Of a stretch of DNA of 64,000 bases, positions 25,460 to 34,800 are shown piece by piece. This DNA is from CAYVHB01 sp964450865. GTDB taxonomy: Bacteria > Bacillota > Clostridia > Saccharofermentanales > UBA5734. Location of the stretch: positions 1-64,000 of the forward strand of contig CAYVHB010000006.1 in assembly GCA_964450865.1 (NCBI GenBank). Reading direction: 5' to 3'. Within the stretch, counting starts at the first letter, position 1. Each line of letters starts with the position of its first letter. The notes below the pieces were generated by a model that was not told the origin of the DNA, ran no database searches, and was given only the letters and a program-made list of their open reading frames with translations. The position numbers and the translations under genes are program-made.

Positions 25460-26046
25460 AAGAAATGTTGGTTATCCTGTTCAGCGCCATCCTGGTTGAC
25501 AACTTCGTCCTGTCGCGCTTCCTGGGTATCTGCCCCTTCCTCGGTGTTTCCAAGAATCTCAAGACCGCGATGGGCATGAGCTTTGCCGTTATCGCTGTCA
25601 TGGAAATCGCGACGGCTCTAACCTGGCCGATCTACTACCTGATCCTCAAGCCGCTTAATCTGAGCTATCTGCAGACTGTTATCTTCATCCTGGTCATTGC
25701 GGCCCTGGTCCAGATTATTGAAACCTTCCTGAAAAAGTCGATTCCATCGCTGTATATGGCCCTGGGGATCTACCTGCCGCTAATTACCACCAATTGTGCC
25801 GTGCTCGGTGTCACCATCCTGAACCTCGACGAGAGTTACAATTTCGTCCAGTCCCTGATCAACAGCCTGGGCGCCGGTCTGGGCTTCATGCTGGCCCTCT
25901 TCCTGTTCTCCGGTGTCCGCAGTAAAGTTGACAGTGCCGACATTCCCAAATCCATGAAGGGACTGCCGATAACCCTGATTTCTGCCGGCCTGGTCTCCAT
26001 TTCGTTCTTTGGCTTCAAAGGCCTGATCGAAAAACTCTTCAGCTGA
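25456..26046 (+). CDS. rnfA: Rnf complex subunit A
   Basis: 196 residues, six predicted membrane helices. Opens with VILFSAILVDNFVLSRFLGI and contains YLPLITTNCAVLGVTILN, the paired NCxxLG helix seen in RnfA/NqrE; the conserved cysteines in helices 1 and 4 are thought to hold an intramembrane iron centre. The start overlaps the rnfE stop (ATGA), so translation is coupled. Confidence 0.95.
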   Translation: MKEMLVILFSAILVDNFVLSRFLGICPFLGVSKNLKTAMGMSFAVIAVMEIATALTWPIYYLILKPLNLSYLQTVIFILVIAALVQIIETFLKKSIPSLYMALGIYLPLITTNCAVLGVTILNLDESYNFVQSLINSLGAGLGFMLALFLFSGVRSKVDSADIPKSMKGLPITLISAGLVSISFFGFKGLIEKLFS

Positions 26047-26071
26047 TGGCAGCAGAAAAGGAGTGTGCCCC

Positions 26072-26992
26072 ATGTTCAACCTGTTCACCCTGCTGGGTAC
26101 CCCCGTTGCACTGATTGCCCCCAACGCCGTCCTGATACCGGTGGCTGTAGCTGGCGGCACGGCGCTGTTGCTGGGTATCGTCATCGTCATTACCTCGCGG
26201 ATTTTTGCTGTTCCTGTAAATGAGCGCCTGGAAACCGTCAAGGGGATTCTGCCCGGCGCCAACTGTGGTGCCTGCGGCTTTACCGGCTGTGAGGGCTACG
26301 CCCAGTCGCTGGCCGATGGCAACCCGGATTGCAGCAGGTGCCCGGTCGGCGGGGCGGAAGTAGCCAGGGAACTGGCTGGCTTCCTTGGCTTGGCCAGCCC
26401 GGATTTCATTCCGAAAGTGGCACATGTGCACTGCCATGGGACGGTCAATAATACCCAGAAGCGTTATGAGTATTCCGGAACCATTGGCTGTGCGGCGGCT
26501 CATGGCCTTTTTTCCGGCCCCAATTCCTGTACATATGGCTGTATCGGCTTTGGCGATTGTGTCGCGGCCTGCCCCTTCGGAGCGCTCTATATTGCCGAGG
26601 GGATCGCCCATGTGGACAGCACCAAGTGTACCGCCTGCGGCCTTTGTGTCGTCACCTGTCCCAAGGCCCTGATCCAGATCATTCCCAAGCACCTGAATAC
26701 TTATAGCGTCAAGTGCCGCAATAAATGGCCCGGGGCCCAGACCCGCAAGAACTGCAAGGTCGGCTGCATCGGCTGCCGCAAGTGTTACAATGTCTGTCCG
26801 GACCAGGCCATCACCATGGATGGGCCGCTGGCGGTCATTGACCAGGATAAATGCACCCATTGCGGCAAATGCGAAATCGTCTGTCCGACTTCGGCGATCC
26901 AGAACGGCCTGATGCTGGGCGTTGACAAAAATGGTGTGCCGATGAAAACAGGCCACCTGCCAAACCTGGTTCAGGTTGCCAACGGCGACTGA
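26072..26992 (+). CDS. rnfB: Rnf complex subunit B
   Basis: 306 residues from ATG 26072 (AGGAG about 9 bases upstream; the GTG at 26063 is too close to it). The ferredoxin-accepting subunit: a membrane helix (about 18-42), a 4Fe-4S domain (NCGACGFTGCEGYAQ, then CSRCPVGG), then multiple ferredoxin-type sites CIGFGDCVAACPFGA, CTACGLCVVTCPKAL, CIGCRKCYNVCPDQA and CTHCGKCEIVCPTSA. This is the clostridial multi-cluster type. Last gene of the operon; a GC hairpin without a U tract (26994-27012) follows. Confidence 0.95.
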   Translation: MFNLFTLLGTPVALIAPNAVLIPVAVAGGTALLLGIVIVITSRIFAVPVNERLETVKGILPGANCGACGFTGCEGYAQSLADGNPDCSRCPVGGAEVARELAGFLGLASPDFIPKVAHVHCHGTVNNTQKRYEYSGTIGCAAAHGLFSGPNSCTYGCIGFGDCVAACPFGALYIAEGIAHVDSTKCTACGLCVVTCPKALIQIIPKHLNTYSVKCRNKWPGAQTRKNCKVGCIGCRKCYNVCPDQAITMDGPLAVIDQDKCTHCGKCEIVCPTSAIQNGLMLGVDKNGVPMKTGHLPNLVQVANGD

Positions 26993-27031
26993 GCCCGGCG
27001 GAAATCGCCGGGTAAAAAACCGGATTGGCTG

Positions 27032-27060
27032 TTGCTTTCATGGCATGTTTATGGTATCAT
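27032..27060 (+). promoter_or_regulatory. Promoter of rpmB
   Basis: TTGCTT (27032-27037) and TATCAT (27055-27060) with a 17-base spacer, about 45 bases before the rpmB ATG. Confidence 0.6.
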
Positions 27061-27105
27061 TCTGTTTGCGCGTTTTAGCAACAAGACGCATTGGAGGTGT
27101 ACAAC

Positions 27106-27303
27106 ATGGCAAAGTGCGAGGTCTGCTCGAAAGATACGCTTTTCGGCAGAAAAATCAGCATCACCCGTTCCCAGGTTTCCCGCCGCGCCCTGGCAAAGCA
27201 GAAGCCGAATGTCCACAGTGTACGGGTTGTAGTTGAAGGGACCCCCACAACGATGCATGTCTGCACCAGGTGCCTCCGGTCGGGTGCGGTCACGAGGGCC
27301 TGA
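27106..27303 (+). CDS. rpmB: 50S ribosomal protein L28
   Basis: 65 residues, full length, starting at ATG 27106 after GGAGG. It has the zinc-ribbon form with Cys4, Cys7, Cys53 and Cys56 (MAKCEVCSKDTLFG and CTRCLRSGAV) and the PNVHSVRVVVEG core. The final 27 bases, plus about 40 bases beyond the stop, recur 1.3 kb downstream at 28551-28617. Confidence 0.96.
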   Translation: MAKCEVCSKDTLFGRKISITRSQVSRRALAKQKPNVHSVRVVVEGTPTTMHVCTRCLRSGAVTRA

Positions 27304-27341
27304 AGCCGCGTTGCCGACACTCGCTTGTCGCTTCACGGGTA
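27275..27341 (+). repeat. 67-bp direct repeat, copy 1 (rpmB 3' end and flank)
   Basis: Matches 28551-28617 at 59 of 67 positions by hand alignment, with the first 21 bases identical. It covers the last L28 codons (RSGAVTRA), the stop and about 38 bases of downstream sequence that can fold TGAAGC...GCTTCA. Confidence 0.85.
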
Positions 27342-27356
27342 CTAAGCAGCATGCAA

Positions 27357-27389
27357 AAGAGGATGTCCAGACGGACATCCTCTTTTTTT
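27357..27389 (+). terminator. Intrinsic terminator of rpmB
   Basis: Stem AAGAGGATGTCC / GGACATCCTCTT with a 4-5-base loop, then a run of Ts to 27389. Confidence 0.9.
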
Positions 27390-27437
27390 GCGACTGCCAG
27401 CTGACAACGATGACTGCAGCAATCAGTCCCGCAGTCC

Positions 27438-28538
27438 CTAAAAAATCCGGCGAATTGCTATCACGCGTGACCACAGGGCTTCATTGAGGGCCGGGTCAAG
27501 CAGGCGGATTGCCGACTGGCTTTTGTTTTCAATCAATAATTGCCGGGTATCCGTGCAGATAGCCATCTGGTCTATCTGGTCTGGCTGATCCGGCCGGGCA
27601 AAAAACACAAGGTCACCCGGCTCAAGCTGGCTGTATTCAACAAGTTTTGTTTCAGGATTGCGGATCAGTGGAACTTCCTGGCCACTGTTCATCTGGGCAG
27701 CCATGGAGCGGGGCAGGTTGACCCCATTTACAAAAGCGGCAATACGGGCAATACCTGGCAAGGAAGCACCGGCTATCGACTGGCCGTTGGTCAGCAGCGT
27801 GACATTATGGAAAGCCATGGCTGTCGTACAGAAGTAGCGGGCGCCATCAGCAACGGGTTGAATCGAGCCTTGCGGATTAAGGATAATCAGGCCTTCATCA
27901 CTGATCCAGCCAACGTCACCAGTCGGCAACTGGACCCGTGAGATTCCGTCGCCGCGATAATCGGCATACAGGACAGTTCCCATAGCCACTTCAGTCACGA
28001 GGGTCCCTTTGCTGGCGTGACTCATGATGCGCTTGGTGGCCACTGTGACAACCAGTTTGTGGATGGCCAGGGCCGGTTCAATGGCATCAGTCCGCGTCGA
28101 AAGATCAGCGGTCAGCATATAGCCCCCGGTTCCATCGCCCAGGCGCACGTGAGTAAATCCGTAGGTTGTTGTTCCGGGCAATACAGTAACCGGCTCATTG
28201 TATAAAACCTCGGTCAGGCGGTCAGCCTTCAGGTCAGCCGCTGCAAAGACGTCAGCAACCGGCCGGTCAACGACCCGGTTATCCGTATTGTATATGCGGG
28301 CTATCTGCAATGGCTGGCGGTCCTGGTTCGTGATTCCGGTCTGGATACGGTGGATGATCGTGGGCGCAATCCAGAAAACCGTCAGGACGATCAGGAGAAA
28401 AACCAATAACGGCCGCAGCCAGGGCGGCATCTGGTTGGGCGGTTTCTCCACGTAGAGGTCTTTTTTATATAAATTCCAGAAGTCTTCAACCTGCCGCGGC
28501 GGGCGAAAGGCCTGAATTTTCTTATTTTTTGTTTTCAA
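27438..28538 (-). CDS. Membrane-anchored SH3-like / NlpC-P60-like protein, catalytic residues apparently lost
   Basis: 366 residues from TTG 28538 (AAAGGAT upstream). One membrane helix (about 44-65), then SH3-like repeats (GFTHVRLGDGTGGYMLTADL, TGDVGWISDEGL), then a C-terminal region resembling NlpC/P60: NLPRSMAAQM, LEPGDLVFFARP, QMAICTDTRQLLIENKSQ. Where P60 peptidases have the catalytic Cys (DCSGF), this reads GIARIAAF, and where the His should be (HVGIY) it reads QMAIC. It is therefore likely a non-enzymatic wall-binding protein. It is flanked on both sides by a 67-bp repeat of the rpmB 3' end. Confidence 0.6.
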   Translation of the reverse strand: MKTKNKKIQAFRPPRQVEDFWNLYKKDLYVEKPPNQMPPWLRPLLVFLLIVLTVFWIAPTIIHRIQTGITNQDRQPLQIARIYNTDNRVVDRPVADVFAAADLKADRLTEVLYNEPVTVLPGTTTYGFTHVRLGDGTGGYMLTADLSTRTDAIEPALAIHKLVVTVATKRIMSHASKGTLVTEVAMGTVLYADYRGDGISRVQLPTGDVGWISDEGLIILNPQGSIQPVADGARYFCTTAMAFHNVTLLTNGQSIAGASLPGIARIAAFVNGVNLPRSMAAQMNSGQEVPLIRNPETKLVEYSQLEPGDLVFFARPDQPDQIDQMAICTDTRQLLIENKSQSAIRLLDPALNEALWSRVIAIRRIF

Positions 28539-28550
28539 GAGATTATCCTT

Positions 28551-28617
28551 TCCGGTCGGGTGCGGTCACGAAGGCCAAAAGCCGCGTCGCCGGCACTCGC
28601 TTGTTGTTTCAAGGGTA
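28551..28617 (+). pseudogene. Remnant of an rpmB 3' end (67-bp direct repeat, copy 2)
   Basis: Reads in frame as RSGAVTKA, a normal L28 C-terminus, but the stop codon is replaced (TGA to AAA) and no 5' part of rpmB is present. It lies immediately upstream of the TTG start region of the gene at 27438-28538. Eight mismatches to the copy at 27275-27341 show that the duplication is not recent, or that the copy came from a related genome. Confidence 0.75.
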
Positions 28618-28725
28618 TAATTTCAAGAGTATCAGCTTCAAGGGGATATGGACGGAAGGAAAACCCACCAGAACCTGCACAAAATGGCATTTCCCCCCGC
28701 ACACGAGACCGGGGGCTTTATCGGC

Positions 28726-29295
28726 TCAGGCGTTCGGCAATGGCTGGCAGAGCATGACACAGAAGGCCTGGGCCAGGTCCTGGTCGTGCGTCAGGCTGAG
28801 TGCCAGCGATTGACCGCCCAGTTCCACATAGAGATCACGGGCTGCCCCATGCAGCCGGACAACCGGGGCGCCAGATGGCTCACGAAGGATTTCCAGGTCG
28901 GTCCAGGCGATCCCGCGCGGGCCGATACCGGTACCCAGTGCCTTGGCAATGGCCTCTTTACCGGCAAAGCGTGCTGCCAGGGAAGCTAACGTGCCGGCGC
29001 TCAAGGCCAATTCCGGATCTGGCCGGACGTCTGGCTGACGGATTGACAGCTGTACAGCATTCGCCGCGGGATCGGGTGATGCCGGCTGTTCAACCGGATG
29101 TTCGCCGGTTCCTGTCCCGGCTGACGCGTATTCGCCAGTTCCTGTCGCGATCGCTGCTGCCACACCCAGCAGGGCCAGCTCGGCCGGCGTCCAGATCCGG
29201 CGCAGGAATCGGGGGCCAAGCCGGCTGATGGCGCGGCTCAACCGGCTGATATGGATAATATCGGTGCCACAACGCACGTTCATCGGCGCACCCAT
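28726..29295 (-). CDS. acpS: Holo-[acyl-carrier-protein] synthase with a large insert
   Basis: 189 residues against a usual 120-130. Transfers 4'-phosphopantetheine from CoA to acyl carrier proteins. The core is intact: GTDIIHISRL (Mg-binding Asp), LASLAARFAGKEAIAKALG (with the catalytic Glu), and GAPVVRLHGAA, SLALSLTHDQDLA. About 50 extra residues lie between the TPAELALL helix and the RFAGKEA helix; the DNA there contains a 30-base period (TTCGCCGGTTCCTGTC at 29101 and a near copy at 29131). The insert falls in a loop, so activity may be kept. It is 51 bases downstream of the DnaC-like gene. Confidence 0.88.
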   Translation of the reverse strand: MGAPMNVRCGTDIIHISRLSRAISRLGPRFLRRIWTPAELALLGVAAAIATGTGEYASAGTGTGEHPVEQPASPDPAANAVQLSIRQPDVRPDPELALSAGTLASLAARFAGKEAIAKALGTGIGPRGIAWTDLEILREPSGAPVVRLHGAARDLYVELGGQSLALSLTHDQDLAQAFCVMLCQPLPNA

Positions 29296-29346
29296 GGCAG
29301 CTCCATCGCTGTATTCGTCGGCACATTCATCGGCAGGCCCACGCTT

Positions 29347-30369
29347 TCAGTTTCCCTGGCGGCGGCGCCGCCGGTTCAGCAGCAGGCGGACATCATCGCC
29401 AAAGAAACGGTAAATGGCAAATCCGCCCATCAGGCGGCTGAGCAGGCGTTCATCATAAGCATCCCGCAGCGCGGCCGGCTCGGCATTGCTGGAGATCATG
29501 GTATGCAGACCCGGCAGGGACCGGCTGTCCAGGATACCCAACAAATCAGCATAGCGATTGGCGGCAGCCGGCTCTGTACCGAGATCATCGATCAGCAGCA
29601 GATCACAATTGAGAATAGCATCATGCAACGCCGTCAGCCGCTCAAGACGGATTTCATCCGGGGTGAAGGTCGCCAGGATGGTACGGTACTCGGTCATGAT
29701 TTCAAACAGTCCGGGAGCTGTCAGGTAAAGGACGGAACGGCCCTGGGTCAGCAAGGCATTGGCCACGCAAGCCATCAGAAAGGTCTTGCCGGTACCTGGC
29801 CGGCCGACAAACAGCAGATTGTTCTGATCGAGATGGTCAAATTCCTGCACATATCGCTCACAGGCCTGACGGATGCCCAACATTTGGGTCCGTGGCGAAT
29901 AATCCGAGTGATAGCGGGCCGGATCAGGCTGGTCACTGAACAGACTGGGGTCAAACTGGTCGAAATGAATACCGGCCAGGGCGCGCAGATTGGCCTGGCT
30001 GGTCAACAGGGGCACCAGGATCTGGCGATAGCAGTCACAGCGCCGGTGACCGAGCATGCCGGTATCCAGGCATTTGGCACAAACAGGCCGCAGCTGGTCG
30101 AAATCAGGTGCAATGCCCAGGCTGGCCAGTCGTTCGGCACGCTGGGCAGTCAGCTCCGCTTTGCGCTGGCTGGCCCGGGCCGGCCGGCCCGGCTCAATCG
30201 TCTCCAGCAACAGATCCGCACCCGCTTCGGCAATCGCCCGGTCCAGCCGTGCCAGGTCCGGATACTGGGCATAAACCTGCTGCCGGCGATGATCCCGATC
30301 GTCTTCAGTCTGGCGGCGGCGCCGGTCGTATTCGCGGGCGATTTCCCGGGAGATAGAAACATCTTGCAT
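29347..30369 (-). CDS. DnaC/DnaI-like replicative helicase loader ATPase
   Basis: 340 residues. N-terminal helical and zinc-binding region (CAKCLDTGMLGHRRCDC, about 95-112) followed by an AAA+ domain: Walker A FVGRPGTGKTFLMA (about 190), Walker B LLLIDDLGTE, sensor ISSNAEPAALRDAYDERLLS. This is the DnaC/DnaI architecture for loading DnaB helicase. Its ATG shares one base with the stop of the DnaD gene (TGATG), and the pairing supports a primosome role. IstB-type transposition helpers share the ATPase fold, but the zinc region and DnaD partner argue against that. Confidence 0.88.
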   Translation of the reverse strand: MQDVSISREIAREYDRRRRQTEDDRDHRRQQVYAQYPDLARLDRAIAEAGADLLLETIEPGRPARASQRKAELTAQRAERLASLGIAPDFDQLRPVCAKCLDTGMLGHRRCDCYRQILVPLLTSQANLRALAGIHFDQFDPSLFSDQPDPARYHSDYSPRTQMLGIRQACERYVQEFDHLDQNNLLFVGRPGTGKTFLMACVANALLTQGRSVLYLTAPGLFEIMTEYRTILATFTPDEIRLERLTALHDAILNCDLLLIDDLGTEPAAANRYADLLGILDSRSLPGLHTMISSNAEPAALRDAYDERLLSRLMGGFAIYRFFGDDVRLLLNRRRRRQGN

Positions 30370-31601
30370 CAGCGTGACCTCCCGCTTGCCTGCCGGCGCA
30401 GCATTTCAGCGATATCAATCTGGCCTTCCAGCGGTGCATCCGGACTGCCGGCGTCACCGCTGCCCGGACGGGCCGGTCGATCATCGACCAGCGGTACCTC
30501 TTCAAAAAAGCCGGCCAGATAGTCGTCACTGTATTCGCGCTGCGAGAAATTGCCAAAATTGGCGGGCCGCCGGCTGCCGGCCGCCTGGCCACCACGGCCG
30601 CGGCTGCTACCCGTCCTGTCGCCCGGGCTGGCGGCGCCGCTTTCTGCAGCCGGCCCGGTAGAGTCAGGGGTGCCGCTGCCGGAAGCCTGGCTGGCTGCAC
30701 CCTTGTCAGAACCGCGTCTGCTGCGCTCGGTTGCCAGCCGGGCTGCTTTTTCAGTTTCATAGGTCCGGATCTGTTCGGCATCCCGCAGCTGATGGGCAAA
30801 CCATTCCTGCAGGATTTTATCGATAAACTCAAGGTTGGGATTGGCAAGCTTGACGGTCTTGCGCAGGGCCAGCTCGATGATATCGAAATCGTAATCCATT
30901 TTCTCGATCCAGCGGCCGACAATCTCTTCGTCATATTCGGTCATGGTCTTGCGCAGTTTACGGCCGATTTTCTGACAGGCCTTGCTGACCTTGTTGTAAG
31001 CCAGGAAATAGGCGTTGAGGCCCTGGAAGGTCGTAATCCCGCGACTGGCCCAGTTTTCTGCCACTTTGCTGATATAGGCCTTGCTGTCAAGCTTGTTGCG
31101 GCGGGCGCACTCCTGGAAAAGGGCATAGATAACCTCCGGCTCAAAATGATAGCGCTCAAACCAGTTATCGATTTCGGCATACCAGGATGGCGACATCAGG
31201 CCCTGGAAAAAGGTCTTGGCAATGTCAGCCATCAGCTTCTCGCGAACCGTGAACTGGGCCTGGTTATCCAGCGCTTCGACCGGTGTGCTGGCTGTGCGCG
31301 GCCGGTAAGCCTTATCAATTTCCTGGGCCTTGATATCGACGATTTCCAGGCTCTTTTCATGAATAACCACAAGATTGGCCGCGGCGAGGGCTAGCACGGC
31401 TACCTTGATCTGTTCGATATCGGTACCCATGCGACGGGCCAGGTCCGCGTCTCCGATTGAATGGCTGGTCCGGGCTGTCAGCAACAGGTAAATATAAACC
31501 TTAACCGCCAGGCCTTCGAGGGCCGGCAGATATTCCGTGATGAAGATGTCCGGTACGAGGGTGTCGGACAACAGCAGTTTGCGGCTTTCATCAATTTGCA
31601 T
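30369..31601 (-). CDS. DnaD-domain primosome protein
   Basis: 410 residues from ATG 31601 (GGAGG upstream). An N-terminal winged-helix region (about 15-100, FITEYLPALEGLAVKVYIYL), two DnaD-like helical domains (about 125-215, PEVIYALFQECARRNKLDSK with KAYISKVAENWASRGI, and about 235-285, VGRWIEKMDYDFDIIELAL), and a Gly/Ser/Arg-rich low-complexity tail. DnaD/DnaB-type proteins remodel DNA and recruit the helicase loader during initiation and restart. It is transcribed with the DnaC/DnaI-like gene. Confidence 0.87.
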   Translation of the reverse strand: MQIDESRKLLLSDTLVPDIFITEYLPALEGLAVKVYIYLLLTARTSHSIGDADLARRMGTDIEQIKVAVLALAAANLVVIHEKSLEIVDIKAQEIDKAYRPRTASTPVEALDNQAQFTVREKLMADIAKTFFQGLMSPSWYAEIDNWFERYHFEPEVIYALFQECARRNKLDSKAYISKVAENWASRGITTFQGLNAYFLAYNKVSKACQKIGRKLRKTMTEYDEEIVGRWIEKMDYDFDIIELALRKTVKLANPNLEFIDKILQEWFAHQLRDAEQIRTYETEKAARLATERSRRGSDKGAASQASGSGTPDSTGPAAESGAASPGDRTGSSRGRGGQAAGSRRPANFGNFSQREYSDDYLAGFFEEVPLVDDRPARPGSGDAGSPDAPLEGQIDIAEMLRRQASGRSR

Positions 31602-31649
31602 GGTGTCAACCTCCGGACCGGGGGCATGCAATGCTATTTCAGGTCAATC

Positions 31650-31686
31650 AATTGAAAACAAAGCCCCGTCCGGGAGGACGGGGCTT
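31650..31686 (-). terminator. Terminator of nifJ
   Basis: Stem AAGCCCCGTCC / GGACGGGGCTT (31661-31671 and 31676-31686); on the minus strand it is followed by TTTGTTTTC. Confidence 0.85.
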
Positions 31687-31825
31687 CATTATAACATGTT
31701 CAGGGCTGTTTGTTGAGAGCGGGCCAGCGGCACGGCACACCAGGAAGCCTGGCGGCCCCGCCGGCCGACGGCCTCAACGGGCTTGAGTGGCCCGCTGACG
31801 CACAGAGTCCCGGCTGAATGGTTTC

Positions 31826-34800
31826 TTATTCGATGGTGGATGCCATGCGCTTGTAGGAAGCAAAGCGTTCCTTGGAGTCTTCCTCGGTCTTCAGGAAGAG
31901 GGCATCCACAACATCCTTCGGGGCCTTCTTGAAAAGGGTCGTGTAGCGGACTTCGCTGCGCAGGAAGGCCTGGAAGTTGCCGGTCGGCTCCTTGGAATCA
32001 AGGACGAACGGATTCTTGCCTTCCAGCTTGAGCGCCGGATTGAAGCGATAGAGGTGCCAGTAGCCACAGTCGACGGCTTCCTTCTCATGGCGCTGCGAGA
32101 CGGTCATGCCGCCCTTGATGCCATGATTGATGCACGGCGAGTAGGCAATGATCAGGGACGGGCCATGCCAGGCTTCGGCTTCGGCAATCGCCTTGAGGGT
32201 CTGGTTCTGGTTGGCACCCATGGCGATCGACGCGACATAGACATAGCCATAGGACATGGCCATCATGCCGAGATCTTTCTTCTTGATCGGCTTGCCGCCA
32301 GCCGCGAACTGGGCCACGGCGCCGGTCGGGGTCGACTTGGAGGCCTGGCCGCCGGTATTGGAGTAGACTTCCGTGTCGAGAACGAGGATGTTGATGTCTT
32401 CACCGGTCGCCAGGACATGGTCAAGGCCGCCGAAACCGATGTCATAGGCCCAGCCGTCGCCACCGATGATCCAGGTCGAGCGCTTGACGAAGTAGTCCTC
32501 CATATCGAGCAGCTTGGCGATCAGTTCGATGGCCGCCACGTCGTCGGCATTGTAGGCCTTGAGGGCCGCGGCGAGGGCCTCGCTGACTGCGCGGGTCTTC
32601 TTGCCGTCTTCCTTGGCATCCAGCCAGGCCTGGCCGGCAGCGGTTATGGCCTCGCTCGGATTGAGGGACAGCAGGTCCTTGAGGTTGGCGGCAATCCGGG
32701 CCCGCATCTGCTTGGCACCCAGGTGCATGCCGAGGCCATGCTCGGCGTTATCCTCAAAGAGGGAGTTGGCCCAGGCCGGGCCCTGGCCTTTGCGATTGAG
32801 TGTGTAGGGCATGGAAGGCGCCGAGCCGCCCCAGATCGAGGAACAGCCGGTGGCATTGGAGATCTGCATGCGGTCACCGACCAGCTGGGTGACCAGCTTG
32901 GTGTACGGAGTCTCGCCGCAGCCGGCACAGGCGCCGGAGAATTCGAAGAGCGGGAGCTCGAACTGGCTGCCCTTGACGGTTTCCTTGTTCATCGGATTGG
33001 GCTTGAGCGGCAGGGCATTGGCATATTCCCAGTACTCGGCCTGGTTGAGGTGCTGCTTGATCGGCTCCATGACCAGGGCTTTCTGTTTGGCCGGGCAGGT
33101 ATCGGCGCAGGATCCGCAACCGGTACAGTCAAGCACGGAGATCTGGATCCGGTACTGGTAGCTGTCATAGGGTTTCATGCCCTTGCGGGTCACAAAGCCT
33201 TCCGGAGCCTTGGCGGCTTCGTCATCAGTAAGCAGGAACGGGCGGATGACGCCATGCGGGCAGACATAGGAGCACTGATTGCACTGGATACAGTTGTCCG
33301 GCTGCCAGCTCGGGACCTTGACAGCGATCATGCGCTTCTCATACTGGCTGGTGCCCTGCGGGAAGGTACCGTCCTCACGGCCGGAGAAGGCACTGACCGG
33401 AAGCTTGTCGCCCTGCTGGGCGTTCATGACTTCGACGACATTCTTGATGAAGGCCGGGACTTCCTTGGCTGCTGCCTTGGGGGCGTCAACGGCGGTCGCC
33501 CAGGCGGCAGGCACTTCGATCTTCTTGACCCCTTCAATACCGGCATCGACAGCGGCATAGTTCATGTTGACGATGTCATCGCCCTTGTTGCCATAGGACT
33601 TGACGATGGCCTTCTTCATGTACTTGACAGCATCTTCGACCGGAATGACCTGGGCCAGCTTGAAGAATGCGGCCTGGCAGATCGTGTTGATGCGGCCGCC
33701 GAGACCGATCTGGTCGGCTTTGGTCACGGCATCGATCGTGTAGAACTGGATATTGTTCTGGGCCAGGTAATTCTTGACCGTAGCCGGCAGGTTCTGCTCG
33801 AGCTCGGCTTCATCCCACTGGGTATTGAGCAGGAAGATGCCGCCGGGCTTCAGGGCTGAGAGCATGTCATATTTGTCGACATAGGACTGGTTGTGGCAGG
33901 CGACAAAGTCGGCCTTGTTGACCAGGTAGGTCGAGCGGATCGGGGTTTTGCCGAAGCGCAGATCAGAGATGGTGACGCCGCCGGATTTCTTGGAGTCGTA
34001 TGAGAAATAGGCCTGGGCGTACATATCGGTATGGTCGCCGATGATCTTGATCGAGTTCTTGTTCGCACCGACGGTGCCGTCTGCGCCCAGACCCCAGAAG
34101 CGGGCGGCAATGGTGCCGGCTGCTGCGGTGTCGATGGACTCTTCGAGCGCCAGGGAGGTGTTGGTAACATCGTCGACGATGCCGATCGTGAAGCCATTTT
34201 TCGGTACGTCAGCAGCCAGGTTCTTGTAAACCGCAAGGATCTGGTCCGGGGTGGTGTCCTTGGAGCCGAGGCCGTAGCGGCCACCAACGATGACGGGGCC
34301 GTTGCACTTGCTGGTGAAGGCGGCGCAGACATCCAGGTAGAGCGGTTCGCCATGGGCGCCGGGTTCCTTGGTACGGTCAAGAACGGCGATCGTCTTGGCC
34401 GTGGCCGGGATGCAGGCCAGCAGGCGGTCAACCGAGAACGGACGATAGAGGTGGACCTTGACCATGCCGACTTTCTCGCCGCGGGATACGAGCAGGTCGA
34501 TGGTCTCTTCGATGGCTTCACAGATGGAGCCCATGGCAATGATGACACGCTCGGCATCGGGAGCGCCATAGTAGTTGAAAGGCTTGTAGTCGCGGCCAGT
34601 CAGCTTGTTGATCTCGTCGAGGTAGTAGTCGACGACGGCCGGCAGGGCATTGTAGTAAGGATTGGCAGCTTCACGGCCCTGGAAGTAGATGTCCGGATTC
34701 TGGGCGGTGCCGCGCAGGGTCGGGTGATTCGGGGAGAGGCCGCGTTCACGGAAGGCCTTGACGGCATCCATGTCAACGAGCTTGGCCAGTTCGGCATAGT

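Noticed and set aside
26994..27012. Terminator after rnfB
   Set aside because: The GC hairpin is followed by TAAAAAA, not by Ts, on the transcribed strand.
27275..28617. A complete mobile element between the rpmB repeats
   Set aside because: No integrase, transposase or recombinase is encoded; only the repeat arrangement is suggestive.
29347..30369. IstB-type transposition helper
   Set aside because: The zinc-binding N-terminus and overlap with a DnaD-domain gene support a helicase loader; no transposase adjoins.
32054..33859. 601-codon open frame on the plus strand opposite nifJ
   Set aside because: Third-position GC bias leaves long antisense frames. The opposite strand is an unmistakable PFOR and the antisense protein has no recognisable domain.
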